Assembly: GCA_910586645.1 (NCBI GenBank)
Contig: CAJUIS010000010.1
Location: forward strand, 1 to 64,000
Source of the DNA: an uncultured Lachnospiraceae bacterium
GTDB taxonomy: Bacteria > Bacillota > Clostridia > Lachnospirales > Lachnospiraceae
Reading direction: 5' to 3'
Length of the DNA: 64,000 nt
In this document: one piece after another, positions 33,439 to 42,984 of the stretch
Position numbering within the stretch: position 1 is the stretch's first letter
Layout of the letters: the number at the start of each line of letters is the position of its first letter
Notes under the pieces: generated by a model
What the model saw: only the letters and a program-made list of their open reading frames with translations
What the model was told of the DNA's origin: nothing
The model's database searches: none
Program-made: the position numbers and the translations under genes

Positions 33439-34449
33439 TTACCGGTCGTGCAGTTCAAAATTTAAGGTAATGTCTTCCCGTTTCTTTATCTGAAATACGA
33501 CCCGCCATTCGATTGTTTCAACAGGTTTAAAATGACAGGAAGAGCAGGCGGAGAGCCTTTTGGGGACAGGATCTGTTCCCGCTGCAGAGATTGGGCTTAC
33601 CGCAATGGCGGATGTGTTTCCAGAAGCAGACGCGTTCCGGAGTTTTTTAGGCGGATCGCTTTTGGCGCAGTCAAGGATGCTGATGGAATTTAAGTCTGTT
33701 TCCGGAGAAATGCTATAGGAGAGCGTCTGGAAAAGTTTCGGATAATCCATGTTTTTTTCTCCAAAATCAAAATCCAGGGCTGTCTGGCAGAGTTCGTGAA
33801 GCGTCAGGACGTAAGTCTGTCTCGTCTGAGGATGGATTACCGTTACAGAGTCTTCGCGGCAGACAGGAGTTGTGGAAAAGTGCGCTGCTGTAACAGGAAC
33901 CGGCTCTTCGTGAAATGTAAGGGAAATTTTCTGAAAAGGGAGGACGGGTTTGTCGTTCCAGGCAAAAACGAGGCGGCAAAAATGCCAGCAGAAGGAGGGA
34001 TCCAATTTATAAGTTTCCATCATCTGATCGGCGCTGCTGTCATTATTCCATTCAGTCTGCATGATTTCTTTTTCCATTCTTAAAATTTCATCCGGATGCC
34101 ATACCAGGCTGCTTCGTACCGTGTTCTTCAGCAGTTTATTGTCCAGGCGCATGTCTGCGGAAAAATCTATGGAACAGGGATTGTCTGCCTCTATTTTTTC
34201 GAAATCTTCCAGGCCGTTTATAGAAAGACGTCGTTTTTTGGGCCACTTTTTTAAAAAATGATGCATTTTTTCCGGAGGGACTTTTGTGCATGCGTCAAGA
34301 ATAACGCCTGATGTCCGGGCGTAAATGGCAGGGAGATAAATTTCCTGATCCTCCCACAAAAATGTTTTTTGCAGAGGAAATGCGGTCAGTTTTTGGCCGC
34401 GTTTTCCTTTGCCCCAGGCGGGGCCGTTTCCGTTGTAATATACGTTCAT
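33439..34449 (-). CDS. protein of unknown function, divergent from the kinase gene
   Basis: A 336-residue soluble protein that I do not recognise. It has no signal peptide or membrane helix. Visible features are a Gly/Asn-rich N-terminus (MNVYYNGNGPAWGKGKRGQK), an acidic middle, and CSSC near residue 305, followed by alternating strand-like sequence (TIEWRVVFQIKKREDITLNF). The start at 34449 follows AGGAGG. It has its own promoter and is transcribed away from the Ser/Thr kinase gene, sharing a 155-bp control region with it, so the two may be functionally linked. Function unknown. Confidence 0.7.
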   Translation of the reverse strand: MNVYYNGNGPAWGKGKRGQKLTAFPLQKTFLWEDQEIYLPAIYARTSGVILDACTKVPPEKMHHFLKKWPKKRRLSINGLEDFEKIEADNPCSIDFSADMRLDNKLLKNTVRSSLVWHPDEILRMEKEIMQTEWNNDSSADQMMETYKLDPSFCWHFCRLVFAWNDKPVLPFQKISLTFHEEPVPVTAAHFSTTPVCREDSVTVIHPQTRQTYVLTLHELCQTALDFDFGEKNMDYPKLFQTLSYSISPETDLNSISILDCAKSDPPKKLRNASASGNTSAIAVSPISAAGTDPVPKRLSACSSCHFKPVETIEWRVVFQIKKREDITLNFELHDR

Positions 34450-34491
34450 AAAAAAACCTCCTGTGTGACGGCGTTTTGTTTGAATTGCTTT

Positions 34492-34521
34492 ATTATAGCA
34501 TGGCAGGCATGGGTATGGCAA
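34492..34521 (-). promoter_or_regulatory. promoter of the unknown protein gene
   Basis: On the minus strand TTGCCA (34521-34516) and TATAAT (34497-34492) are 18 bp apart, with TGC before TATAAT as an extended -10. Confidence 0.6.
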
Positions 34522-34537
34522 AGGTATGCAAAAGAAT

Positions 34538-34566
34538 TTGATTTAGGGAAAATTCGGTGGTAAAAT
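34538..34566 (+). promoter_or_regulatory. promoter of the Ser/Thr kinase gene
   Basis: TTGATT (34538-34543), 17-bp spacer, TAAAAT (34561-34566). It is back to back with the minus-strand promoter; the two -35 elements are 16 bp apart. Confidence 0.5.
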
Positions 34567-34604
34567 TTTGTAAAAGAATGCAATAATTTGACAGGAGGAT
34601 AAGG

Positions 34605-36602
34605 ATGAATATCGTCGGACAGACAATAAACGGATATTTATTTGAAGAAGCGCTTGGAAGCGGAAGTTTTGGCGCCGTATATAAAGTGTCGAAAGGAAAT
34701 AAGACGTATGCTGCAAAAGTTTTGTCAGAAGTGTATATTCTGCAGGAATTTCGAAAAGAACAAAACCGGATTACAAGAGAAATCGAGGTTTTAAAAAGAG
34801 TAAAGGGGGAAAACCTGATTCGTTATCAGGAGGATTTTTGGTTTCAAAATGAATTCGGCATTATGGAATATGTAATTGTGATGGAGTATTTTCCGGGCAG
34901 GACGCTGAAAGATTTTTTGAAGGAAGACGCCTCTTTGGAACAATTGCTGTATATATTTAAAGGCGTGCTGCAGGGCGTGCGGGATCTGCATCATACAACA
35001 GTAAAAAGACAGGGGATTATCCACAGAGATTTAAAGCCGGACAACATTATGGTAGACGACTGCCTGAACGTCAAAATTATTGATTACGGTTTAAGCCGGA
35101 TGATAGACTTTTCGTCTATTACGTCAACGGGAGCTGCAATTGGCTCTCCGCTGTATATGTCGCCGGAACAGATAAAAGACAGTAAGCGCATTGATTTCCG
35201 GTCGGATATCTATGCGCTTGGGGTCATCCTGTACGAAATGCTGACAAAGCGTATGCCATATCAGACAGCGAAGATGCCGGAGCTGATGCTTAAGATTTTA
35301 TATGAGCCGATTCTGCCGCCCAGACGGTTTTGCGCGGAGATCAGCGATGAACTGGAGGAAATCATATTTAAGGCTACGGCGAAGGAGCCGTTTGCGAGGT
35401 TTCAGACAGTGGATGAATTTATAGATGCGTTTGAGCGGAAAAACATTTCGAAAGAACTGAACGCAAAAGGAAAATTTTACGCCTGGATTTACCGGGAAAA
35501 AGAAGTGACCAGACAGTTTGAGAAGGAGAATGAGACTGACATTATTTATCCGGTTCACGTTCAAAACTGGGTGAAGCGTCTGCATTTGTATTTCGTTGGC
35601 CGGAAATTCAAAAACGTTCTTCTCGATCCCTCGACGCAAAGGCTTTCTTATGCCGCATTTCGAAATACAAAGGGACTTGTGGATTTGCCTTATGCGCCGA
35701 AACAGGGCGTTATTTCTCTTGAATATCTGAAAGATCCCGAAAAGCGGAAAAAGTACATTGACGCGTGGTATGCGTTTGTTTCCATAGGGCAGAAGCTGAT
35801 TTTGCCTTATCACTATATCAGCAATACGGATTATTCTGTGGAACAGGTAGACGACTGGATTAGAGTCAATATGCAGCTTACAAAAGAGAGCGCCGGGGCA
35901 GTTGCAGAGGGAAAAGAAAAATATGCCATGGTGTCCATTGGCCTTGGGCATCTTGTTTTTCAGTCAGAAAAAATACTGTCCAGCTTTGTTTCTGCGAATG
36001 TGGACGGATATGTGGTGCAGGTGTCGGATATGAAGCAGCTAAATGAACAGTCGCTGGACTGTTATCTGAATTTTATGGTGAATCTTCAGAAGTATACGGG
36101 AAAGCCTGTGATTGCGCTGAAAGTTCCGATCCCTCTGGGGCTTGCGCTGCTTGCGAAGGGGATATGCGGTTTTTCGCTGGGCTTGTCCGGAATAGAGTAT
36201 TTTGACGAGCAGTATATAAAAGAAGAACGGGATTCGTATCAGTTGGCTTATTCCAAATTTTATGTTCCGCAGACGTTGTCTCTGCTGATGTATCCCAACC
36301 AGGATGCGGCGGTATGGGAGCGGCTTGGCCATTATTTCGGAGCGTGCGGCTGTCAGTGGTGCAGCGGGAGAGACGCTGGCGCAAGAACAGGCAGCCAACG
36401 GGCCAAACTGCATCACTGGCAGATGATGAAGGAGGAGGCGGACGCGCTGAACCGTCTGAAAAAAGAGGACAGGACGCCGTATTTGAAAAACCGGATTGAG
36501 TGCGCCTTAAAAACTCTGGACGCCATACCGGAGGAGGTTCTGGAAAGCCAGAAGCATACAGACGCGTACCGGCTTTTAAAGAATTTGAATAAAATACTTT
36601 GA
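34605..36602 (+). CDS. Ser/Thr protein kinase fused to a TGT-like C-terminal domain
   Basis: A 665-residue protein. Residues 1-280 are a Hanks-type kinase with glycine loop GSGSFG (18-23), Lys38, HRDLKPDN (140-147), DYG (160-162, where DFG is usual) and the SPEQ end of the activation segment (186-189). Residues about 290-665 are not the usual PASTA or membrane region. They contain alternating strand-helix sequence and a cysteine motif CGCQWC (581-586) followed by RAKLHH (His603, His604). This resembles the CxCxxC...HH zinc site of tRNA-guanine transglycosylases. The protein appears cytoplasmic. The kinase part is secure; the C-terminal relationship is an inference from a short motif. Confidence 0.85.
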   Translation: MNIVGQTINGYLFEEALGSGSFGAVYKVSKGNKTYAAKVLSEVYILQEFRKEQNRITREIEVLKRVKGENLIRYQEDFWFQNEFGIMEYVIVMEYFPGRTLKDFLKEDASLEQLLYIFKGVLQGVRDLHHTTVKRQGIIHRDLKPDNIMVDDCLNVKIIDYGLSRMIDFSSITSTGAAIGSPLYMSPEQIKDSKRIDFRSDIYALGVILYEMLTKRMPYQTAKMPELMLKILYEPILPPRRFCAEISDELEEIIFKATAKEPFARFQTVDEFIDAFERKNISKELNAKGKFYAWIYREKEVTRQFEKENETDIIYPVHVQNWVKRLHLYFVGRKFKNVLLDPSTQRLSYAAFRNTKGLVDLPYAPKQGVISLEYLKDPEKRKKYIDAWYAFVSIGQKLILPYHYISNTDYSVEQVDDWIRVNMQLTKESAGAVAEGKEKYAMVSIGLGHLVFQSEKILSSFVSANVDGYVVQVSDMKQLNEQSLDCYLNFMVNLQKYTGKPVIALKVPIPLGLALLAKGICGFSLGLSGIEYFDEQYIKEERDSYQLAYSKFYVPQTLSLLMYPNQDAAVWERLGHYFGACGCQWCSGRDAGARTGSQRAKLHHWQMMKEEADALNRLKKEDRTPYLKNRIECALKTLDAIPEEVLESQKHTDAYRLLKNLNKIL

Positions 36603-36730
36603 CGCCCGCGCCTATCTCTTGTCAACACAGGGATTCTATGATAGATTATACATTGGATCAAATGACCGTTCCGAAACATAAGGGTTCGGACGGCATATCA
36701 GAAGAAATACGGACAGATACGGAGGAAAAA

Positions 36731-38179
36731 ATGGGAAAAGTTAGAACGAGATTTGCCCCAAGCCCTACGGGGCGTATGCATGTCGGAAATCTGAGAACGG
36801 CATTGTATGCATATTTAATCGCAAAACATGAGGGAGGAGACTTTATTTTACGGATAGAAGATACCGATCAGGAACGGTTTGTGGAAGAGGCGCTTGGAAT
36901 TATTTACCGGACGCTGCAGAAAACGGGATTGATCCATGACGAGGGTCCGGACAGGGACGGAGGCGTCGGCCCTTATGTACAAAGCGAGCGTCAGGAACAG
37001 GGCATTTATCTGGAATACGCCAAGAAGCTGATTGAAAAAGGAGAAGCGTATTATTGTTTTTGTGATAAAGAACGCCTGGAAAGCTTAAAGGAAACTGTTG
37101 CGGGAAAAGAGATTATTATTTACGACAAACATTGCCTTGGGCTTGACAAAGAAGAGATTGACGCAAAACTTTCGGCAGGGACGCCATATGTTATCCGGCA
37201 GAATAATCCAAAAACCGGGACGACGGCGTTTGAAGATGAGATATATGGCAGGATTGAAGTGGATAATGCGGAACTTGACGATATGATTCTGATTAAATCC
37301 GACGGATATCCGACGTATAATTTTGCCAATGTGGTCGATGATCACCTGATGGGAATCACTCATATTGTCAGAGGAAATGAATATCTTTCTTCCTCCCCGA
37401 AATACAACAGGCTTTATGAGGCGTTCGGATGGGAAGTCCCGACTTATGTGCACTGTCCTCTGATTACAAATGAAGAGCATCAAAAGTTAAGTAAAAGAAG
37501 CGGGCATTCTTCGTACGAAGATCTGATTGAAGCGGGGTTTTTGACGGAGGCAGTCGTTAATTTTGTGGCTCTTTTGGGCTGGAGCCCGTCAGATAACCGT
37601 GAGGTTTTCAGTTTAGAAGAGCTGGTGGAGGCTTTCGATTATCATCATATGAGCAAATCTCCGGCGGTTTTTGACATGACAAAATTAAAATGGATGAACG
37701 GGGAGTATCTAAAGGCTATGGATTTTGAGCGGTTTTATAAGATGGCGGAGCCGTACATCCAAAAAACAGTTACAAAAGATTATGATTTAAGGAAAATTGC
37801 AAAGCTGGTGCAGACGAGAATTGAAATTTTTCCGGACATTGCGGATCATATTGATTTCTTTGAAGAGCTTCCGGAGTATGATACGGCGATGTATACCCAT
37901 AAGAAGATGAAGACGAATCCCGAAACTTCCCTTACTGTACTGCAGGAGATCCTTCCGGTTTTGGAAGCGCACGAAGATTACAGCAACGATGCGCTTTACG
38001 AAACGATTTCCGCATTTATTAAAGAAAAGGGTTATAAAAACGGCTATGTGCTCTGGCCAATCCGCACGGCTGTTTCCGGCAAACAGATGACGCCGGGAGG
38101 GGCGACGGAGATTATGGAAATTATCGGAAAAGAAGAGTCGCTTGCAAGAATCCGCAAAGGAATTGAAAAACTTCTATGA
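36731..38179 (+). CDS. gltX: glutamyl-tRNA synthetase
   Basis: A 482-residue class I aminoacyl-tRNA synthetase charging tRNA-Glu. The HIGH-type motif is PSPTGRMHVGNLRTALY near the N-terminus and the KMSKS-type motif is KLSKRSG. No T-box leader is visible in the 130 bp upstream. The start at 36731 follows GGAGG; several upstream in-frame ATGs lack ribosome sites and are not conserved in style. The helicase gene overlaps its last four bases. Confidence 0.95.
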   Translation: MGKVRTRFAPSPTGRMHVGNLRTALYAYLIAKHEGGDFILRIEDTDQERFVEEALGIIYRTLQKTGLIHDEGPDRDGGVGPYVQSERQEQGIYLEYAKKLIEKGEAYYCFCDKERLESLKETVAGKEIIIYDKHCLGLDKEEIDAKLSAGTPYVIRQNNPKTGTTAFEDEIYGRIEVDNAELDDMILIKSDGYPTYNFANVVDDHLMGITHIVRGNEYLSSSPKYNRLYEAFGWEVPTYVHCPLITNEEHQKLSKRSGHSSYEDLIEAGFLTEAVVNFVALLGWSPSDNREVFSLEELVEAFDYHHMSKSPAVFDMTKLKWMNGEYLKAMDFERFYKMAEPYIQKTVTKDYDLRKIAKLVQTRIEIFPDIADHIDFFEELPEYDTAMYTHKKMKTNPETSLTVLQEILPVLEAHEDYSNDALYETISAFIKEKGYKNGYVLWPIRTAVSGKQMTPGGATEIMEIIGKEESLARIRKGIEKLL

Positions 38180-40008
38180 AACAACATCTGAATGACGCCC
38201 AGATGCAGGCAGTCCTGCATCTGAACGGTCCAATGCTTGTGCTTGCAGGGCCAGGTTCCGGCAAGACGACGGTGATCACCAAAAGAATCGAACATTTAAT
38301 TCAATATGCGGACATAAATCCGTCATCCATACTGGTTATTACGTTTACAAAGGCGGCGGCAGACGAAATGAAGGAGCGTTTTCTTTCCCAAATGCCAGAG
38401 GAGGGAAGACGCGTGACCTTCGGGACGTTTCATGCGGTCTTTTTTATGATATTAAAACATGCATATCATTACGAGGCGTCTAATATTGTCCGGAAAGAAG
38501 AACAGACGCAGTTTATGAGAGAGACGATTCATTCCATGCGTCTGGATTTTGAGGATGAAACGGAGTTTATACAGAATCTGTTTTCAGAAATCGGCCTTGT
38601 AAAAAACAGAAGGGCGCCGCTGGAACATTATTATCCGGTCTGCTGCGGCAAAGATGTTTTCAGCGGCATCTTCAAAGAATACCAGGCGTTTTTAAGACGG
38701 CGCAGGAAAATTGATTTTGACGATATGCTGGTTTATACCTATGAATTGTTTAAGGAGCGGAAAGACATTTTGTCTGCATGGCAGAAAAAATACCGCTATA
38801 TCCTGATTGACGAATTTCAGGATGCAAATCAGATACAGTATGAAATTGTGCGTATGCTGGCGGAGCCGTCTCAGAATCTTTTTGTCGTGGGAGACGACGA
38901 TCAGTCCATTTACCGGTTTCGCGGCGCAAGGCCGGAAATTATGCTGCATATGCCAAAAGATTACCCAGAGGTAAAAGTTGTAAATCTTTCTTATAATTAC
39001 AGGTGTCCAAAAGACGTGGTGCGGATGGCGTCGCTTATTATTTCCCATAACAGAGAACGTTTTTTGAAAGAAATTTCTGCGGTTCAAAAAGAGGAAAACT
39101 CCATTTCAGTTAAGATATGCAAGACGCAGAGGGAAGAAAATTTAAAAGTCGTGGAACAGATCCGTATGGGAGGATGTCCTTATGCAAAAACGGCAGTTTT
39201 GTTCCGGACGAATACGCAGGCAAGAGTTTTGATGGAGATGCTGATGGAATACAATATTCCGTTTACGGCAAGAGACAAAGCGCCGAATCTGTATGAACAC
39301 TGGATTGCAAAGGATTTGTACGCTTATATCAGAATCGCGGAAGGGAGCAGGAGACGAAGGGATTTTCTTATGATTATGAACCGTCCGAAACGCTATATCA
39401 GCAGGGAGAGCCTGGAAAAAGAAGAGGTTTTGTTTGACAGGTGGGAGGCGTTTTATTCCGGACAGCCCTGGGTTTCAGAAAGGATTGAGCGGCTTAGGGA
39501 AGATCTTCTGGCGGTTCGTAAGATGCGGCCTTTTGCGGCGGTCAATTATATTCGGAAGGCCATAGGCTACGATGAGTTTTTGACGGAGTATGCGGACAGC
39601 CGCCGCATCGAAAAGGAAGGGCTGTTTGAAATTCTTGACAGCCTGCAGGATTCCGCCCGTCCATACGCTTCTTTTGAAGAATGGTTTGCCCATATAGAGC
39701 AATATAAAAAAGAAGTGCAGGAAGCTTATAAACAGAAGAAAGGGGAAACAGAAGCGGTGACTTTGGCGACGTTTCACAGTGCAAAGGGCCTGGAATTTGA
39801 CGAGGTTCATATTATAGACGTCAACGAAGGGATAACGCCGTATAAAAAAGCCGTTCTTCCAGCCGATATGGAGGAAGAACGGAGAATGTTTTATGTGGCC
39901 GTAACCCGTGCAAAAAAGAAACTGTATCTGTATGTTTCAAAAAAGATTGGCCGTCACGATGCGGAAATCTCCAGATTCTTAATAGAAGCGGGAGAAAAGA
40001 GGCTGTAG
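38176..40008 (+). CDS. UvrD/PcrA-type superfamily 1 helicase
   Basis: A 610-residue SF1A DNA helicase. Motifs in order are Q-motif NDAQMQAV, Walker A GPGSGKTT (25-32), Ia TFTKAAADEMKERF, Walker B LIDEFQDAN, III GDDDQSIYRFRGA, IV VLFRTNTQAR, V TFHSAKGLEFDEVHI and VI VAVTRAKKKL. It is about 100-150 residues shorter than PcrA/UvrD, lacking their C-terminal extension. The start overlaps the gltX stop (ATGA). Likely role is DNA repair or recombination; which subfamily is not clear. Confidence 0.9.
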   Translation: MKQHLNDAQMQAVLHLNGPMLVLAGPGSGKTTVITKRIEHLIQYADINPSSILVITFTKAAADEMKERFLSQMPEEGRRVTFGTFHAVFFMILKHAYHYEASNIVRKEEQTQFMRETIHSMRLDFEDETEFIQNLFSEIGLVKNRRAPLEHYYPVCCGKDVFSGIFKEYQAFLRRRRKIDFDDMLVYTYELFKERKDILSAWQKKYRYILIDEFQDANQIQYEIVRMLAEPSQNLFVVGDDDQSIYRFRGARPEIMLHMPKDYPEVKVVNLSYNYRCPKDVVRMASLIISHNRERFLKEISAVQKEENSISVKICKTQREENLKVVEQIRMGGCPYAKTAVLFRTNTQARVLMEMLMEYNIPFTARDKAPNLYEHWIAKDLYAYIRIAEGSRRRRDFLMIMNRPKRYISRESLEKEEVLFDRWEAFYSGQPWVSERIERLREDLLAVRKMRPFAAVNYIRKAIGYDEFLTEYADSRRIEKEGLFEILDSLQDSARPYASFEEWFAHIEQYKKEVQEAYKQKKGETEAVTLATFHSAKGLEFDEVHIIDVNEGITPYKKAVLPADMEEERRMFYVAVTRAKKKLYLYVSKKIGRHDAEISRFLIEAGEKRL

Positions 40009-40015
40009 CGGCAGA

Positions 40016-40330
40016 TTATTCGAATGTTTCAAATTCAGCCTCATCCAAGAGTTCGTCAAATTTTTCCTCCACGGCTTCATATTCTTCGTCGTTTAAGATG
40101 TTTTCCAGAGAAGGGCTGCCGTCTTCCGTTTCAAAATAGCGGTAAATATATACCGTGCCTTCCTCTTCTTCCGCAGCTTCTTCGTCAGTGGGGAGCAGGG
40201 CGATGTAATCCTGCCCGTTTACTTCAAAAATGGTCAGGATTTCGCATTCTACCTGCGTACCGTCGTCCATATCCAGCGTAACGCAGATATCTTCGTCATC
40301 GGGCAGAGTTGATTTGTTTTGATTATCCAT
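40016..40330 (-). CDS. DUF1292 family acidic protein (YrzB-like)
   Basis: A 104-residue, strongly acidic protein. The central block (VTLDMDDGTQVECEILTIFE, then YIALLPTD) is typical of DUF1292, a widespread Firmicute family of unknown function. The C-terminal 30 residues are almost all acidic. The gene converges on the helicase gene with 7 bp between them and has an AAAGGAG ribosome site on the minus strand. Confidence 0.88.
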   Translation of the reverse strand: MDNQNKSTLPDDEDICVTLDMDDGTQVECEILTIFEVNGQDYIALLPTDEEAAEEEEGTVYIYRYFETEDGSPSLENILNDEEYEAVEEKFDELLDEAEFETFE

Positions 40331-40449
40331 GGGATTCTCCTTTCAGAATAAGTAAAAATTTACTGCTTTAATATACAGTCTTTTTTGGGATAAGTAAATG
40401 TTTTTTTATGATTTTTGTAGATATTTAAGGGAATATGAAAAGAAAATCA

Positions 40450-40478
40450 TATACAAATGCTGGAAGGGGGGTTATAAT
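40450..40478 (+). promoter_or_regulatory. promoter of the GlgX-like gene
   Basis: TATACA (40450-40455), 17-bp spacer, TATAAT (40473-40478); a run of seven G lies in the spacer just before the -10. Confidence 0.5.
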
Positions 40479-40525
40479 AGATCCGTATATTACTTGCTTA
40501 GTTTAGGATGAAAAAGGTGAAAAAC

Positions 40526-42382
40526 ATGGAATTTAACGCAAAAAGGGGCGATTTCTCCCAATTAGGGGCAATCAAGGGAAAAACATGGGCGAATTTCTGC
40601 ATGATATGCAGAAAAGAAGCGGACTGTAAAGTGCTGATCTATGAAAAAGGTCAGGAAAAGTGGACGGAAGAAGTAGCTGTGCCGAAAGAATTTTCCAAAG
40701 GAAATCTCCGTTCGGTGCATATTGAAGGACTGGATTTGTCAGAATATGACTATAATTTTTGGATTGATGGAAAGATTGTTTTGGATCCCTGTGCGAGAAG
40801 GATTGTAGGAAGAGAGAAATGGGCGGACATTGGACGAAACCGAAAAGCGCCTTTACGCTGCCGGTATGAGGAAAACCGTTTTTCATGGAGAGGAGAGTGC
40901 GAAAGAGAAATTCAAAGAAAAGACATGGTGCTTTATAAGCTTCATGTCAGGGGATTTACCAAGGGACTTCCGGAAGATACGCCGGACAGGGGGACGTTTC
41001 GGGGACTGACAAAAAAGCTGTCTTATTTAAAGGCGCTTGGCATTACGTCAGTGGAGCTGATGCCGGTCTATGAATTTGAAGAGGTGCTTCTGAGAGAAAA
41101 GGAGGAGGCGCCGGAATATACGAAGTGGAAATCCAAAAAGAAAGATAAGATTCAAAAGCCGAAAGAAAGTGTGGAATATAAAATCAATTATTGGGGTTAT
41201 GGCAAAGGAATGTATTATGCGCCGAAAGCGTCTTATGCCGCGGGCGAATTTCCCGGGCTTGAATTAAAAGAATGTATCCTTCAGATGCATAAGAAAGGCA
41301 TGGAATGCATTCTTGAGATGGACTTTTCTGAAATTATGCCAAAGGCGCAGATATTGGAAACATTAAAGTACTGGGTCAGGGAATACCATGTGGACGGGTT
41401 TCATCTGCAGGGCAGTCAGATTCCGATTGAATTTTTGATGGAAGATCCTTACCTGGGCCGGACGAAGCTGTTTTACAGAAACATGGCGGAGCATATGGTT
41501 CTGGAGGAAGAACGGGCATACCCAAGGGCTTTTTTGGATACGGATGAATTTCTTTATCCCATAAGGAAACTGGTTTGCGGGATGGGCGGCAGCATCCGGG
41601 AATTTTCCGATCAGATGAAAAAGCAGAATGCGCGTTTTGGATATATCAATTATATTGCAGATAACAACGGATTTACACTGAGAGATTTATTTGTATACAG
41701 CCAGAAGCATAACGAGGCAAACGGTGAAAACAATACGGACGGGCCGGACTGGAATTTCAGCATCAACTGCGGCGTGGAAGGAGAGACGACAAGCAGGAAT
41801 GTGATGAGAATCCGTGACCGCCGTATGAAAAACGCCGCGGCGATGCTGTTTCTGGCACAGGGCGTGCCGATGCTGATGGCGGGAGACGAGGACTGCAACT
41901 CCCAGCAGGGGAACAATAATGTCTATTGCCAGGACAATGAAATCGGCTGGAAAGACTGGAAACAGACAAGGCAGTCGAAGGAATTTTTCAGGTATATCAA
42001 AAAACTGATTGCTTTTCGGAAAGAGCATGAGATTATCCGTATGGAAGAGCCGATGAAGCTTTTGGATACAAAGTCCTGCGGATATCCGGATTTATCTTAT
42101 CACGAGGAGGCGGCATGGATTTCTCCGGGATTCTTTAACAGGGATGCGTTGGGAATGCTTTACTGCGGAAAGTATGCAAAAGAAACAGAAGACGTATATC
42201 TGGGATTTAATTTTTCGGATCTGCACAGGAGCCTTGCGCTTCCAAAGCAGAAAGGGAAAAGAAAATGGTATCTTTTTATGGATACGGCCGTAAAAAATGC
42301 ATTTCTGGCGGAACCGGAGGAGCTGCAGGAAATGCGGTACACATTGGAGGCGCAGAGCGTTTGCATTATAATAGGAAAGTAA
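40526..42382 (+). CDS. GlgX/isoamylase-like GH13 protein without catalytic residues
   Basis: A 618-residue homologue of GlgX/isoamylase debranching enzymes. Family landmarks are clear: the KLHVRGFTKG region, HNEANGENNTDG, and MLMAGDEDCNSQQGNNNVYCQDNEIGW near the C-terminus. The GH13 active site is not intact. Region II GFRxD reads GFHLQ (about 291-295), so both arginine and the nucleophile Asp are gone; region I DVVxNH reads EMDFSEI; region III has no GEPW; region IV HD reads NN (about 380-381). It is therefore probably a non-catalytic glucan-binding or regulatory protein. The start at 40526 follows AAAGGTG; 40508 is an alternative. Confidence 0.8.
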   Translation: MEFNAKRGDFSQLGAIKGKTWANFCMICRKEADCKVLIYEKGQEKWTEEVAVPKEFSKGNLRSVHIEGLDLSEYDYNFWIDGKIVLDPCARRIVGREKWADIGRNRKAPLRCRYEENRFSWRGECEREIQRKDMVLYKLHVRGFTKGLPEDTPDRGTFRGLTKKLSYLKALGITSVELMPVYEFEEVLLREKEEAPEYTKWKSKKKDKIQKPKESVEYKINYWGYGKGMYYAPKASYAAGEFPGLELKECILQMHKKGMECILEMDFSEIMPKAQILETLKYWVREYHVDGFHLQGSQIPIEFLMEDPYLGRTKLFYRNMAEHMVLEEERAYPRAFLDTDEFLYPIRKLVCGMGGSIREFSDQMKKQNARFGYINYIADNNGFTLRDLFVYSQKHNEANGENNTDGPDWNFSINCGVEGETTSRNVMRIRDRRMKNAAAMLFLAQGVPMLMAGDEDCNSQQGNNNVYCQDNEIGWKDWKQTRQSKEFFRYIKKLIAFRKEHEIIRMEEPMKLLDTKSCGYPDLSYHEEAAWISPGFFNRDALGMLYCGKYAKETEDVYLGFNFSDLHRSLALPKQKGKRKWYLFMDTAVKNAFLAEPEELQEMRYTLEAQSVCIIIGK

Positions 42383-42398
42383 AAAGGCAGGAACAGGT

Positions 42399-42983
42399 AT
42401 GAAAGCATGGCGTCATCTTAAGACGATTTTACATCATAAAAATATGGTGCGCAAAGGATGTTTTAAAGTAGGCTTATACCGCCAGGGGATTATGCACGAC
42501 TGGTCAAAATACTCCCCTGTGGAATTTTTGGTGGGCTGCAGATATTATCAGGGAACGAAAAGCCCAAATAACGCGGAACGGGCTGATAAGGGATATTCTC
42601 TGGCATGGCTGCATCATAAAGGGCGGAACAGGCATCATCTTGAATATTGGATTGATTATTCTGCGGAAACGGGAAAGATGGCGGGGATGCGCATGCCGAA
42701 AAAATATGTGGTGGAGATGTTTATTGACAGAGTTTCCGCTTCGAAAAATTATCAGAAGGAAAATTATACCGACAGAAGCCCGCTTGAATACTACGAAAAG
42801 CATGGCGACGGTCATTATATGATACACAAAGATGCGCAGAAGCTTTTGGAGAAGCTTTTGCATATGCTGGCGGAAGAAGGGGAAGAGCGCGTATACCGCT
42901 ATATCCGTACAGTGGTTTTAAAAAAGCGCGGCCCAAGACGGAAAGCGGAAAAGAGCAGGCAGAATAAGGGAGGCAGACTTTAA
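42399..42983 (+). CDS. DUF5662 family protein
   Basis: A 194-residue soluble protein rich in His and Tyr. The block HDWSKYSPVEF near residue 33, WLHHKGRNRHHLEYW and DRSPLEYYEKH, with HMIHKD-type residues later, match DUF5662, a family common in Lachnospiraceae and sometimes misnamed catalase. The spaced histidine and aspartate residues (HH, HDW, HH) suggest a metal-binding HD-like centre, but no activity is known. The C-terminus is strongly basic. It follows the GlgX-like gene by 16 bp and precedes trpS by one base. Confidence 0.85.
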   Translation: MKAWRHLKTILHHKNMVRKGCFKVGLYRQGIMHDWSKYSPVEFLVGCRYYQGTKSPNNAERADKGYSLAWLHHKGRNRHHLEYWIDYSAETGKMAGMRMPKKYVVEMFIDRVSASKNYQKENYTDRSPLEYYEKHGDGHYMIHKDAQKLLEKLLHMLAEEGEERVYRYIRTVVLKKRGPRRKAEKSRQNKGGRL

Positions 42984-42984
42984 A

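Noticed and set aside
36603..36730. T-box leader before gltX
   Set aside because: No stem I, specifier loop, T-box core sequence or terminator pair could be found in the 128 bp; only a weak TTGTCA with a poor -10 is visible.
40526..42382. Active glycogen debranching enzyme
   Set aside because: The conserved GH13 acid, nucleophile and supporting residues are replaced, so the enzymatic name would mislead.
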